Shown one piece after another: positions 35,172-43,468 of a stretch of 64,000 nucleotides of DNA. The stretch spans positions 4,278,001-4,342,000 of the forward strand of contig NZ_JACHIS010000001.1 in assembly GCF_014203365.1 (NCBI RefSeq), in the 5' to 3' direction. The notes under the pieces are model-generated. The model had not been told where the DNA came from. It did not search any database and saw only the letters and a list, made by a program, of their open reading frames with translations. The DNA is from Actinoalloteichus hymeniacidonis (GTDB taxonomy: Bacteria; Actinomycetota; Actinomycetes; Mycobacteriales; Pseudonocardiaceae). Both the position numbers and the translations under genes were made by a program. Positions within the stretch are counted from its first letter, which is position 1. The number at the start of each line of letters is the position of its first letter.

Positions 35172-37700
35172 TCACTCCCCGTCGGGATCGCCGCCCTTGA
35201 TCAGGGTCAGTACCGAGTCCAACTCGTCCGGCTTGACCAGCACATCGCGCGCCTTGGAGCCCTCCGACGGGCCGACGATCGAACGGCTCTCCAGTAGATC
35301 CATCAGCCTGCCCGCCTTGGCGAACCCGACCCGCAGTTTGCGCTGCAGCATCGACGTCGAACCGAACTGACTGGTGACCACCAGCTCGGCCGCCTGCAAC
35401 AGCACATCCAGGTCGTCGCCGATATCGGCGTCGATCTCCTTCTTCTCGCCGGCCTTCGCGGCCGTCACGTCGTCCTGGTATTCCGGCGTCGCCTGCTCCT
35501 TGGCGAAGGCGACCACCGCCGAGATCTCCTCGTCGGTGATGAACGCGCCCTGCATCCGGACGGGGCGGGAGGCACCCATGGGGAGGTAGAGCCCGTCGCC
35601 CATCCCGATGAGCTTCTCGGCGCCGGGTTGGTCGAGGATCACCCGGGAGTCGGTCAGCGATGACGTGGCGAAGGCCAACCGGGAGGGCACATTGGTCTTG
35701 ATCAGGCCGGTGACCACGTCGACGCTGGGCCGCTGGGTGGCCAGTACCAGGTGGATGCCCGCGGCCCGAGCCTTCTGCGTGATACGCACGATGGCGTCCT
35801 CGACATCGCGCGGCGCGGTCATCATCAGGTCGGCGAGCTCGTCGACGATGGCCAGAATGTAGGGATAGGGCTGGTAGACGCGTTCGCTGCCCGGTGGCGC
35901 GGTGATCTCGCCGTTGCGGACCTTGCGGTTGAAGTCGTCGACATGCCGCACCTTGTTGACCTGCATGTCCTGGTAACGCTGTTCCATCTCGTCGACCAGC
36001 CAGCTCAGCGCCGCAGCGGCCTTCTTCGGCTGGGTGATGATCGGCGTGATCAGGTGCGGGATGCCCTCGTACGGCGTCAGCTCGACCATCTTGGGGTCGA
36101 TCAGGATCATCCGTACCTCGGTAGGGGTGGCCCGGGCCAGCAGTGAGACCAGCATCGAGTTGACGAAGCTGGACTTACCGGATCCCGTGGAACCGGCGCA
36201 CAGCAGGTGCGGCATCTTGGCGAGGTTCGCGGTCAGCATGTGACCCTCGATGTCCTTGCCCAGCCCGATGACCAGTGGATGCTCGTCGCCGACCGCGATC
36301 GGCGAGTAGAGCACGTCGGCCAGCCGCACCATCTCGCGATCGCTGTTGGGCACCTCGATGCCCACCGCCGATTTGCCTGGGATGGGGGCCAGCAGTCGGA
36401 TGTTGTCGGTGGCGGCCGCGTAGGCGATGTTCTTGGTCAACGCGGTGATCTTCTCGACCTTCACCCCGGGGCCGAGCTCGACCTCGTAGCGGGTGACCGT
36501 CGGCCCCCTGGTGAATCCGGTGACCTGCGCGTTGATCGAGAACTGTTCCAGCACCCCGCCGATGGCCTCGATCATCGACTCGTTGGCCTTGCTGCGGGCT
36601 CGCGGCGGGTCGCCCGCCTTCAACAACTCGGCGGGAGGTAGCCGGTAGTCGCCCTCGACCGCTCGGACGGGCGCGAAGCCCGATCCCGCCGAGCCGGCGC
36701 TCGCCGAGGCATCCGCCGCCTGCGCCGCCACCGTGTCCTCGGGCTCCGGCAGGCCCGCCGTCCGCTGTACGGCGGTGGTCGCTGCGGGCTGGGTCTTCCT
36801 GGTCCTCGGCTTGGGTTTGAGCGCGGCGGCTCCCACCGAGGCTTCGGTCGGTGACTCCTCGGCCTCAACTGCCTGTTCCGAGGCCGGTTGCGCCGCGCTG
36901 GACTGCCGCCGCCGCGCGGGCCGCCGAGTACGGGTGGGCACGGGCTCGATCGGGTCCGTGTCCACCGGAAGTCGAGAGTCGGGCTGATCCGGGTCGGAGA
37001 GTCCGGCCAGTTCCCGGAGTCGTTCGGGAATGCGGCGCACCGAGGTGCCGGTGAGGATCAGCAGGCCCAGACCGCAGATCAACGCGAGCAACGGGCCCGC
37101 GACCCAGGCGGTCAGGCCCTGGCCGAGCGGTCCGCCCAGGATGAAGCCGACGACACCCGCCGAGTCACGCCAGTCGGCCGGATCGGTGGGGGCACCGGTC
37201 ATCAGGTGCAGGATGCCCTGGATGCCGAGGATGGCCAGCAGCGAGCCGACCGTGTGCCGGGGGCGGTTCTCCGGCTGCGGCTCGGTCCGCATCAACGAGA
37301 AGCCGATGCCCAACAGCACGACCGGGAAGGCGATGGCGCCGACGCCGAGGAAACTACGCAGGGCGGCGTCCAACCAGGCCCCGACCGGCCCTGCTGCCTG
37401 CCACCAGACGGCGGGGGCGGCCACGATGGCGAGTCCGATCAGGACCATGCCCAGGGCGTCACGTCGGTGTTCGGGATCGAGTTCCTTGGTCCTGGCCACC
37501 GCGCGGATCACACTGCCCGCGCCGCGTTTGAGCAGCGTCAGGGTCGTCACCGAGCCCTTGCGTCGCCCGGAGGTGGACGTCCGTTTCGCGGCAGGTCGCC
37601 GGGCGGAGGTCCGGCTTCCCGATCGGCTCGTGGTCCCCGATTTCGACGTGCTCCGACTTCGCGTGCCGCTCTTACCCGAGGTCGTGGTCCGCCCAGCCAT
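35172..37700 (-). CDS. ftsK: DNA translocase FtsK
   Basis: FtsK/SpoIIIE pumps DNA during septation and helps resolve chromosome dimers. The 842-residue protein has a Ser/Thr/Arg/Lys-rich N-terminus, four or five membrane segments at about 65-220, a Pro/Ala/Glu linker (about 225-345), and the motor: alpha domain, then RecA-like beta domain with Walker A AGSTGSGKSSF and Walker B AIVDELADLMM. The C-terminal gamma winged helix (ASMLQRKLRVGFAKAGRLMDLLE-type block; key Leu-Gln-Arg and Gly-Phe-Ala) reads KOPS/SRS sequences. It is slightly shorter than mycobacterial FtsK and lies in the same neighbourhood. Confidence 0.96.
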   Translation of the reverse strand: MAGRTTTSGKSGTRSRSTSKSGTTSRSGSRTSARRPAAKRTSTSGRRKGSVTTLTLLKRGAGSVIRAVARTKELDPEHRRDALGMVLIGLAIVAAPAVWWQAAGPVGAWLDAALRSFLGVGAIAFPVVLLGIGFSLMRTEPQPENRPRHTVGSLLAILGIQGILHLMTGAPTDPADWRDSAGVVGFILGGPLGQGLTAWVAGPLLALICGLGLLILTGTSVRRIPERLRELAGLSDPDQPDSRLPVDTDPIEPVPTRTRRPARRRQSSAAQPASEQAVEAEESPTEASVGAAALKPKPRTRKTQPAATTAVQRTAGLPEPEDTVAAQAADASASAGSAGSGFAPVRAVEGDYRLPPAELLKAGDPPRARSKANESMIEAIGGVLEQFSINAQVTGFTRGPTVTRYEVELGPGVKVEKITALTKNIAYAAATDNIRLLAPIPGKSAVGIEVPNSDREMVRLADVLYSPIAVGDEHPLVIGLGKDIEGHMLTANLAKMPHLLCAGSTGSGKSSFVNSMLVSLLARATPTEVRMILIDPKMVELTPYEGIPHLITPIITQPKKAAAALSWLVDEMEQRYQDMQVNKVRHVDDFNRKVRNGEITAPPGSERVYQPYPYILAIVDELADLMMTAPRDVEDAIVRITQKARAAGIHLVLATQRPSVDVVTGLIKTNVPSRLAFATSSLTDSRVILDQPGAEKLIGMGDGLYLPMGASRPVRMQGAFITDEEISAVVAFAKEQATPEYQDDVTAAKAGEKKEIDADIGDDLDVLLQAAELVVTSQFGSTSMLQRKLRVGFAKAGRLMDLLESRSIVGPSEGSKARDVLVKPDELDSVLTLIKGGDPDGE

Positions 37701-37855
37701 GTGTCATACGGTAGTAGGCGGCCCCAGGCACCACACGAACCGCACGGATTCCGGTGTGAACATCACTCTGAGACGTAGCCGAGCGTGCACGTCTGCCGTC
37801 CGGCCGGCGCCGCCCGACTGCTCGTCGGGGGCGCCGTTGGAACCGGATGGGAGGC

Positions 37856-39547
37856 TCAGACCGGCAGTACCGTCGGGATGATCATCGGTCGGCGCCGGTA
37901 GGTGGCCGCGACCCAACGGCCGACGACCCTGCGCACCGCCTGGGCGACCCGATGCGGATCGGTGATGCCCTCGACCTCGGTGCGCGACAGCTCGGACTCC
38001 ACCAGCGCTACGACCTCGTCCAGCGCCTTGGGGTCGTCGGAGAACCCCCGGCCCGATACGGTCGGCGGTGCGACGGCCCGGCCGGTCTGCGATTCGATCG
38101 CGACGGTGATGGCGATGAAACCGCCCTCGCCCAGTACCAGCCGATCGGACAGCGTGGACTCCCCCACGTCGCCGACCGAGAGTCCGTCGACATAGACGTG
38201 GCCGACCTCGACTCGGCCCGCGATCTGCACGATCCCGTCGATCAGGTCGACGACGACGCCGTCCTCCGCGATCACGGTCCGGCTCGCGGGCACGCCGGTG
38301 GCCTCGGCCAGCGCCGCGTTGGCCCGCAGGTGGCGCCACTCGCCGTGGACCGGCATCACGTTGCTGGGACGAAGCGCGTTGTAGAGGTACAGCAGTTCGC
38401 CCGCCGAGGCGTGCCCCGAGACGTGCACCTTCGCGTTGGCCTGGTGGATGATCTGCGCGCCCAGCCGGACCAGGCCGTTGACCACGGCGAACACGGCGGT
38501 CTCGTTGCCGGGGATGAGCGAGCTGGCGAGGACGACGGTGTCGCCCGATCGGATCGAGATCTGTCGGTGATCCCCCCTGGCCATCCGCGACAGGGCCGAC
38601 AGCGGCTCGCCCTGCGATCCGGTGGAGACGAGCAGGACCCGGCTCTCCGGAAGCTGCAGCGCCTCGTCCAGATCGATCAGCAGGCCCTCGGGGACCTTGA
38701 TCAGACCCAGATCGACGGCGATGCCCATGTTGCGGACCATCGAACGGCCCACGAAGGCCACTCGTCGTCGATGGGCGACAGCGACGTCGAGGACCTGCTG
38801 CACTCGGTGCACATGGCTGGCGAAGCAGGCGACGATGACGCGCTGGGTGGCCTTGCCGATCACGCCGTCGAGCACCGGCCCGATGTCGCGCTCCAGCGGA
38901 ACGAATCCGGGGACCTCGGCATTGGTGGAGTCGACCAGTGCGAGATCGACGCCCTCGTCACCGAGTCGGGAGAAGCCGGCCAGGTCGGTGAGCCGCCCGT
39001 CGAGGGGCAACTGGTCGAGCTTGATGTCACCCGTGTGCAGGACCGTGCCCGCCGGGGTCCGGATCGCCACCGCCAGCGCGTCGGGGATCGAGTGGTTGAC
39101 CGCGAAGAACTCGCACTGGAAGGAGCCGTGCCGGGTGTGCTCGCCCTCCCGGACCTCCTGCAGCTTGGGTACCTGGCGGTGTTCCTTGCACTTGGCGGCC
39201 AGCAGCGCGAGGGTGAAGCGGGAGCCGACGACCGGCAGGTCGGGGCGCAGGCGCAGCAGGAACGGCACCGCGCCGATGTGGTCCTCGTGACCGTGGGTGA
39301 GGACGAGCGCCTCGATGTCGTCGATGCGGTCCTCGATGGCCCGGAAGTCCGGCAGGATCAGGTCGACCCCCGGGGAGTCGTCCTCGGGGAAGAGCACCCC
39401 GCAGTCGACGACCAGCAACCGTCCGTCGTATTCGAAGACGGTCATGTTCTTGCCGACCTCACCGATCCCGCCGAGCGCGACGATGCGCAAGGCCCCCTCG
39501 GGAAGCGGTCCGGGAGCCCCACGTTGATCCGTCGCCGTCAGTGTCAC
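37856..39547 (-). CDS. rnj: Ribonuclease J
   Basis: RNase J is a metallo-beta-lactamase-fold 5'-3' exonuclease and endonuclease for mRNA decay and rRNA maturation. The 563-residue protein shows RIVALGGIGEVGKNM, the zinc motif THGHEDHIG, GDIKLDQ, the beta-CASP region with STGSQGEPLSALSRMA, and the conserved SGHAS and MPVHGEWRHL blocks. The GTG at 39547 overlaps the dapA stop (GTGA). This is the dapA-rnj order of Rv2753c-Rv2752c. Pnp is encoded about 9 kb away, so two main RNA decay enzymes share this region. Confidence 0.95.
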   Translation of the reverse strand: MTLTATDQRGAPGPLPEGALRIVALGGIGEVGKNMTVFEYDGRLLVVDCGVLFPEDDSPGVDLILPDFRAIEDRIDDIEALVLTHGHEDHIGAVPFLLRLRPDLPVVGSRFTLALLAAKCKEHRQVPKLQEVREGEHTRHGSFQCEFFAVNHSIPDALAVAIRTPAGTVLHTGDIKLDQLPLDGRLTDLAGFSRLGDEGVDLALVDSTNAEVPGFVPLERDIGPVLDGVIGKATQRVIVACFASHVHRVQQVLDVAVAHRRRVAFVGRSMVRNMGIAVDLGLIKVPEGLLIDLDEALQLPESRVLLVSTGSQGEPLSALSRMARGDHRQISIRSGDTVVLASSLIPGNETAVFAVVNGLVRLGAQIIHQANAKVHVSGHASAGELLYLYNALRPSNVMPVHGEWRHLRANAALAEATGVPASRTVIAEDGVVVDLIDGIVQIAGRVEVGHVYVDGLSVGDVGESTLSDRLVLGEGGFIAITVAIESQTGRAVAPPTVSGRGFSDDPKALDEVVALVESELSRTEVEGITDPHRVAQAVRRVVGRWVAATYRRRPMIIPTVLPV

Positions 39548-40500
39548 TGCTCGCCTGCCTTCGGGGCCGTCTCGGCCATGGTGTTCGGATTGACCAGGAC
39601 GAGTCCCGCCTCCCACAGATCGGCCGCGATCAACCGCGCCTCCTCATCGGACGGAGCGGGGAGCGGGAGCCTCGGCTGTCCCGTCTCGAAGCCGCACAGC
39701 CGCAGGGCCGTCTTGGCGAAGATGGTGCCGCCCATCCGGTTCATCGAGAGGTACACCGGCAGCATGCTCTCGTGGATCTCCCTGGCCTTGGCCGTGTCGC
39801 CTGCCTCGAAGGCATCGAGCATCAGCTTGAGCCGGTCGCCGACCACGTGGCCGATCACGCTCACGAACCCGACGGCACCGACGGCCAGCCAGGGCAGGTT
39901 GAGCGGGTCCTCGCCGCAGTAGTAGGCCAGGTCGGTGCTGGCGATGATCTCGCTGCCCGCCCACAGATTGTGCTTGGAGTCCTTCACCGCCATGATCTGC
40001 GGATGCTCGGCGAGCACCCGCAGGGTCTCGACCTCGATGGGCACCACCGAGCGCGGCGGGATGTCGTAGAGCATCACCGGCAGGTCGGTCGCGTCGGCCA
40101 CCGTCGTGAAGTGGGCGATCAGCCCTTCCTGCGGCGGCCGTGAGTAGTAGGGCGTGACGACGAGCAGCCCGTGGGCACCCGCCTTCTCCGCGTCTCTGGC
40201 CAGCTGCACCGAATGGTGCGTGTTGTTGGTTCCTGCACCCGATACGATCGTCGCCCGATCCCCGACCGCGTCGGTGACCGCCCGGATGAGTTCTATCTTC
40301 TCCGCGTCGGTGGTCGTCGGCGATTCGCCGGTCGTTCCGTTGATCACCAGTCCGTCGTTGCCCTGGTTGTCGACCAGGTGCACGGCGAGTTCTTGGGCGA
40401 GGTCGAGATCGAGCGCGCCCTCGGCGTCGAACGGGGTGACCATCGCGGTCAGCACCCGGCCGAAAGGCCTGCCGGGCAAGGCGGTGGGGCATCCGGTCAT
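39544..40500 (-). CDS. dapA: 4-hydroxy-tetrahydrodipicolinate synthase DapA
   Basis: DapA condenses pyruvate with aspartate semialdehyde, the first committed step to lysine and diaminopimelate. The 318-residue TIM barrel has LTAMVTPFDAEGALD, NGTTGESPTTT, VVTPYYSRPPQEGL (catalytic Tyr), and AVKDSKHN with the Schiff-base Lys at about residue 173. The ATG at 40500 starts MTGCPTALPGRPFG; the open frame to 40569 looks non-coding. With dapB and MurE in the window, it supplies the meso-diaminopimelate of the cell wall. Coupled to rnj by a 4-base overlap. Confidence 0.95.
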   Translation of the reverse strand: MTGCPTALPGRPFGRVLTAMVTPFDAEGALDLDLAQELAVHLVDNQGNDGLVINGTTGESPTTTDAEKIELIRAVTDAVGDRATIVSGAGTNNTHHSVQLARDAEKAGAHGLLVVTPYYSRPPQEGLIAHFTTVADATDLPVMLYDIPPRSVVPIEVETLRVLAEHPQIMAVKDSKHNLWAGSEIIASTDLAYYCGEDPLNLPWLAVGAVGFVSVIGHVVGDRLKLMLDAFEAGDTAKAREIHESMLPVYLSMNRMGGTIFAKTALRLCGFETGQPRLPLPAPSDEEARLIAADLWEAGLVLVNPNTMAETAPKAGEQ

Positions 40501-40870
40501 GGGGGTGACGCTACCGTCTCTCTTAGTGGTCCAGCAGGTACGGCAGGCGGTCCGCGCGTGCGGTTGCACGGGGCCCGCCCCGGTCGTTTCGCCCAGTGGG
40601 ATCGGCCGGGACGCAATGAGCCCGCAACGGCGGGAATCCGGCTGCGCTCGCCGACCGAGGCATGGTCCGATGTGGTCGGTGTTCTGGCTGATCAGGCCGA
40701 TCCGAGAGCGGATTCGGCCGGGCCCGGCACCGCCGACGGCGGACGTCTCCGCCCGCCGAACCCGCCCGGTTCGATCGCGGTTCGAGACATCCGATCCGCC
40801 GCCGATTCACCGAGCGGGCGGAGCCGCCCCGTTCGGAGCAGCGTCCGCCCGCGTCGAATGGTCGACCGGG
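40501..40870. other. Gap between thyX and dapA, no gene seen
   Basis: These 370 bases contain short open frames on both strands, the longest about 95 codons, but their composition is Arg/Pro-rich and shows no recognisable motif or ribosome site. The dapA promoter is expected near 40510-40560. I see no hairpin or repeat of note. Confidence 0.5.
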
Positions 40871-41629
40871 TCAGCCTTCGGTGACGTACGGGCTGGAGGC
40901 CACCTCGGTGCCGTCCGCCAGCTCGGCGATGTCGAAGTCACCGAAGACGTTGGGCACGGCCTTCTGCAGCTGTCGCAGGCATTCCACCGCCAGGGCGCGG
41001 ATCTCCACGTCGGCGGTCTCGGTGGCCCGCATCGCGATGAAGTGCCGCCAGGCACGGTAGTTGCCGGTGACCACGATGCGGGTCTCGGTGGCGTTGGGCA
41101 GCACCGCGCGCGCGGCCTGCCTGGCCTGTTTGCGGCGCAGCGTCGGGTTGGGGATGTCGGCGAACTTCTTCTGCAGGCCTTCGAGAAGATCGTTGTAGGC
41201 CGCCACGCTGGCCTCGGCTGCGGCGAGGAAACGCTCGTGCAGCTCGGGGTCCTCGGCGATCACGTCGGGCGCGACCATGGCCGCGTCGCGCTCGGGGACG
41301 TAACGCTGGGACAGCTGCGAGTACGAGAAGTGCCGGTGCCGGATCAGCTCGTGGGTCAGCGACCGGGAGATCCCGGTCAGGTAGAAGCTGACGCTGCCGT
41401 GCTCGAGCACCGAGAGGTGACCGACCTCCAGAATGTGTCGGAGGTAGCCCTCATTGGTCGCGGTGGCCGGGTTGGGCTTGCGCCACGACTGGTAGCAGGC
41501 GCGTCCCGCGAATTCGGCCAGGGCCTGACCGCCATCGGCGTCGGTGGTCCACGGCACGTCCTCGGGTGGCGTGAACTCGGTCTTCGCGATCAGTTGCACC
41601 TTCGGCGACACCAGCTCGGTCACGTCCAC
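40871..41629 (-). CDS. thyX: Flavin-dependent thymidylate synthase ThyX
   Basis: ThyX makes dTMP from dUMP with methylenetetrahydrofolate and FAD. The 252-residue protein carries the diagnostic ThyX motif [14 protein letters not shown] (RHR-x2-S and the S-x-R end) and further conserved elements [16 protein letters not shown] and [17 protein letters not shown] in outline, with the active-site Arg/Ser region near the C-terminus. The GTG follows AGAGGG. The order thyX-dapA-rnj matches mycobacteria. It is divergent from the ribbon-helix-helix gene, with the palindromic operator in between. Confidence 0.96.
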   Translation of the reverse strand: MDVTELVSPKVQLIAKTEFTPPEDVPWTTDADGGQALAEFAGRACYQSWRKPNPATATNEGYLRHILEVGHLSVLEHGSVSFYLTGISRSLTHELIRHRHFSYSQLSQRYVPERDAAMVAPDVIAEDPELHERFLAAAEASVAAYNDLLEGLQKKFADIPNPTLRRKQARQAARAVLPNATETRIVVTGNYRAWRHFIAMRATETADVEIRALAVECLRQLQKAVPNVFGDFDIAELADGTEVASSPYVTEG

Positions 41630-41762
41630 CTACTTCCCTCTAGACACAGTGCGCTCACGCCTCGTGCCGACGTCGACCGGCGACAATTCATGTACCGCGC
41701 CGACCGGCGACTCCCTCGGCGCGGGCCGAATCGTAACGGTCAGTACCGATGACGGCGGCATC

Positions 41763-41823
41763 GGCGTCAGCTGACGCCATATCGACCTTGCAAAGACACC
41801 ATCGTGATGTCACCATGGCGTCA
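41763..41823. promoter_or_regulatory. Candidate operator with GGCGTCA half-sites
   Basis: A perfect 16-bp palindrome GGCGTCAGCTGACGCC occupies 41763-41778. A third copy of the half-site, GGCGTCA, lies at 41817-41823 and reaches the first base of the start codon at 41823. The longer pair TGACGCCAT (41772-41780) and ATGGCGTCA (41815-41823) is also an exact inverted repeat. The gene that follows encodes a ribbon-helix-helix protein, so autoregulation is a natural guess; control of thyX is possible too. Confidence 0.55.
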
Positions 41824-42380
41824 TGGACCTCACCCCGTACGTCGAACAGCTCCGACAGGATCTGACCGCCGCGACCGCGACGTCGGACGAGCAGACCCGA
41901 CGCGCAGCCGCGCAACTGGCCGCCGCGCTGCAACCCGCCGCCCGTCTCGCCCTGATGAACGCATTGTCCGACCTCGCCGCCGAGGTCACGGCCGCGCTGG
42001 ATGACGACGTGGTCGACGTCCGGCTCGCCGGCCGCGACGTGCAGGTGGTCGTCACGCGGAGCACTCCGCGCTCCTCGAACGAGCAGGCGGGCCCGCCGCC
42101 GCCTCCCCCGCCGCCCCCGCCGACGGACGGCGGCGACATCAGCCGCATCACGCTTCGGCTCTTCGACGAACTCAAGTCCAAGGCGGAGCGCGCCGCCTCC
42201 ACCCAGGGCGTGTCGTTGAACTCCTGGGTCTCCCAGGCGGTACAGGGCGCCCTGCACGGCTACCGGGACTGGCCCGGGCAGCACCAGGGCCAGGGCACCG
42301 GGCACTCCGAGCCGGACGATCGGCAGAGCCGCCCCGAGCCGGAGGACCGCTCACGTCTTCGCGGCTGGGTGCAGGGCTGA
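41823..42380 (+). CDS. Ribbon-helix-helix protein, HicB-antitoxin-like
   Basis: A 185-residue protein with three parts: an N-terminal helical domain (about 1-85, MDLTPYVEQLRQDLTAATA), a run of ten prolines near residue 90-99, and a ribbon-helix-helix region at about 104-145 (ISRITLRLFDELKSKAE, then VSLNSWVSQAVQGAL), followed by a charged tail. Proteins like this are labelled HicB-family antitoxins in actinomycetes, but there is no HicA toxin gene beside it. It lies 56 bases before a DUF4097 gene on the same strand. DNA binding is likely; a toxin-antitoxin role is doubtful. Confidence 0.75.
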   Translation: MDLTPYVEQLRQDLTAATATSDEQTRRAAAQLAAALQPAARLALMNALSDLAAEVTAALDDDVVDVRLAGRDVQVVVTRSTPRSSNEQAGPPPPPPPPPPTDGGDISRITLRLFDELKSKAERAASTQGVSLNSWVSQAVQGALHGYRDWPGQHQGQGTGHSEPDDRQSRPEPEDRSRLRGWVQG

Positions 42381-42436
42381 TCCGACACCGCTCACCCATT
42401 CGCCAACCGGCCCACAGACGAGGAAGGCGCCCGGAC

Positions 42437-43414
42437 ATGTCCGAGAGCGAGAAGAACGACAACACCGACTCGACCTCCGAGATCACCGATTCCACGGAGC
42501 AGCCCGACACCGAGGGCTCCGGCGAGCAGGCATCCAGCACCCCGATCCGAACGCAGTACTTCGCGACGGACGGCCCGGCGGAGATCGACGCCTTCATCGC
42601 GGCAGGCCACATCGAGGTCACGCTCAGCGATGAACCCGGGGTCGCCGTGGAGGTGCGCCACGATCCCTCCGAGCAGTCCCCGTTGATCAGCGGGCTGCAC
42701 GACTTCCTCGGTTGGGTCAGCGAGCAGATCAACGAGGAACGCATCCGTGATCTGCCCGGCACCGCCATCCGGGCGACCCGGCTGGAGGCGATCGGACGTC
42801 GCGTCCTGGTGCGCACCCCGAAGGACATGGCGCTGCGCCAGGTCGCCTTCCTCGCGCGGATCCGGGCGCCGCACGGCTCGACGGTGGTGGCGCGCACCGA
42901 GTCCGGCGACATCACCGTCACCGGGACGGCGGACCGCGTCGAGGTGCACACCGGCGCTGGTCGGGTCCGTGTCGAACGGGCCGACGGGCACGCATCCGTC
43001 CACGGCGGAACCGGTGATGTGAAGCTCGGCGAACTGCACGACGGTCTGACGGTCCGCGTCGGCACCGGTGATCTCGAGATCGCCTCGGTGACCGGACCGG
43101 CCACGGTGAACACCGGGACCGGCGACGTCTGGCTCGGTGTGGCACAGAACAACCTGTCCGTGCGCACCGGCAGTGGCGCGGTGAGCATCGCCGAGGCGGT
43201 CGAGGGCAGGCTCGAGGTGATCAGCGGCTCCGGTGACATCAGGGTCGGTATCCGAGCCGGGGTCGACGCCGAGTTGGACGTGGCCACCCCGGGTGGCACC
43301 GCGCGCTCCGAACTCGCGGTCTCCAACACCCCGCCCGCCGAGAAGCCTGCCGTGGCGCTACGGGCCCGCACCGGGGCGGGCAACGCGCTGATCACTCGCG
43401 CGGCGGCTCGCTGA
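42437..43414 (+). CDS. DUF4097 beta-strand repeat protein
   Basis: A 325-residue protein with an acidic, Ser/Thr/Glu-rich N-terminus and then a right-handed beta-helix-like DUF4097 region (about 150-305) built of short repeats of the type ESGDITVTGTADRVEVHTGAG and GTGDVKLGEL. There is no signal peptide, so it is probably cytoplasmic. DUF4097 proteins often accompany regulators and act as putative scaffolds; no function is established. It probably forms an operon with the ribbon-helix-helix gene and is followed by a very strong terminator. Confidence 0.85.
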   Translation: MSESEKNDNTDSTSEITDSTEQPDTEGSGEQASSTPIRTQYFATDGPAEIDAFIAAGHIEVTLSDEPGVAVEVRHDPSEQSPLISGLHDFLGWVSEQINEERIRDLPGTAIRATRLEAIGRRVLVRTPKDMALRQVAFLARIRAPHGSTVVARTESGDITVTGTADRVEVHTGAGRVRVERADGHASVHGGTGDVKLGELHDGLTVRVGTGDLEIASVTGPATVNTGTGDVWLGVAQNNLSVRTGSGAVSIAEAVEGRLEVISGSGDIRVGIRAGVDAELDVATPGGTARSELAVSNTPPAEKPAVALRARTGAGNALITRAAAR

Positions 43415-43425
43415 CCAGTGACCAT

Positions 43426-43460
43426 CCGGGGTAGCCGTCCACGACGGACGGCTACCCCGG
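43426..43460. terminator. Perfect 15-bp hairpin between convergent genes
   Basis: CCGGGGTAGCCGTCC (43426-43440) and its exact reverse complement (43446-43460) enclose a 5-base loop. It begins 12 bases after the DUF4097 stop and ends 9 bases before the stop codon of the convergent gene, so it should terminate both. Confidence 0.8.
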
Positions 43461-43468
43461 TTCCGCTC

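Noticed and set aside
40523-40810. Minus-strand 95-codon frame between thyX and dapA
   Set aside because: No ribosome site, no motif, and Arg/Pro-rich composition typical of non-coding GC-rich frames.
42095-42124. CCG/CCC-rich run in the ribbon-helix-helix gene as a repeat element
   Set aside because: It encodes a run of ten prolines in a real gene and is explained by that.
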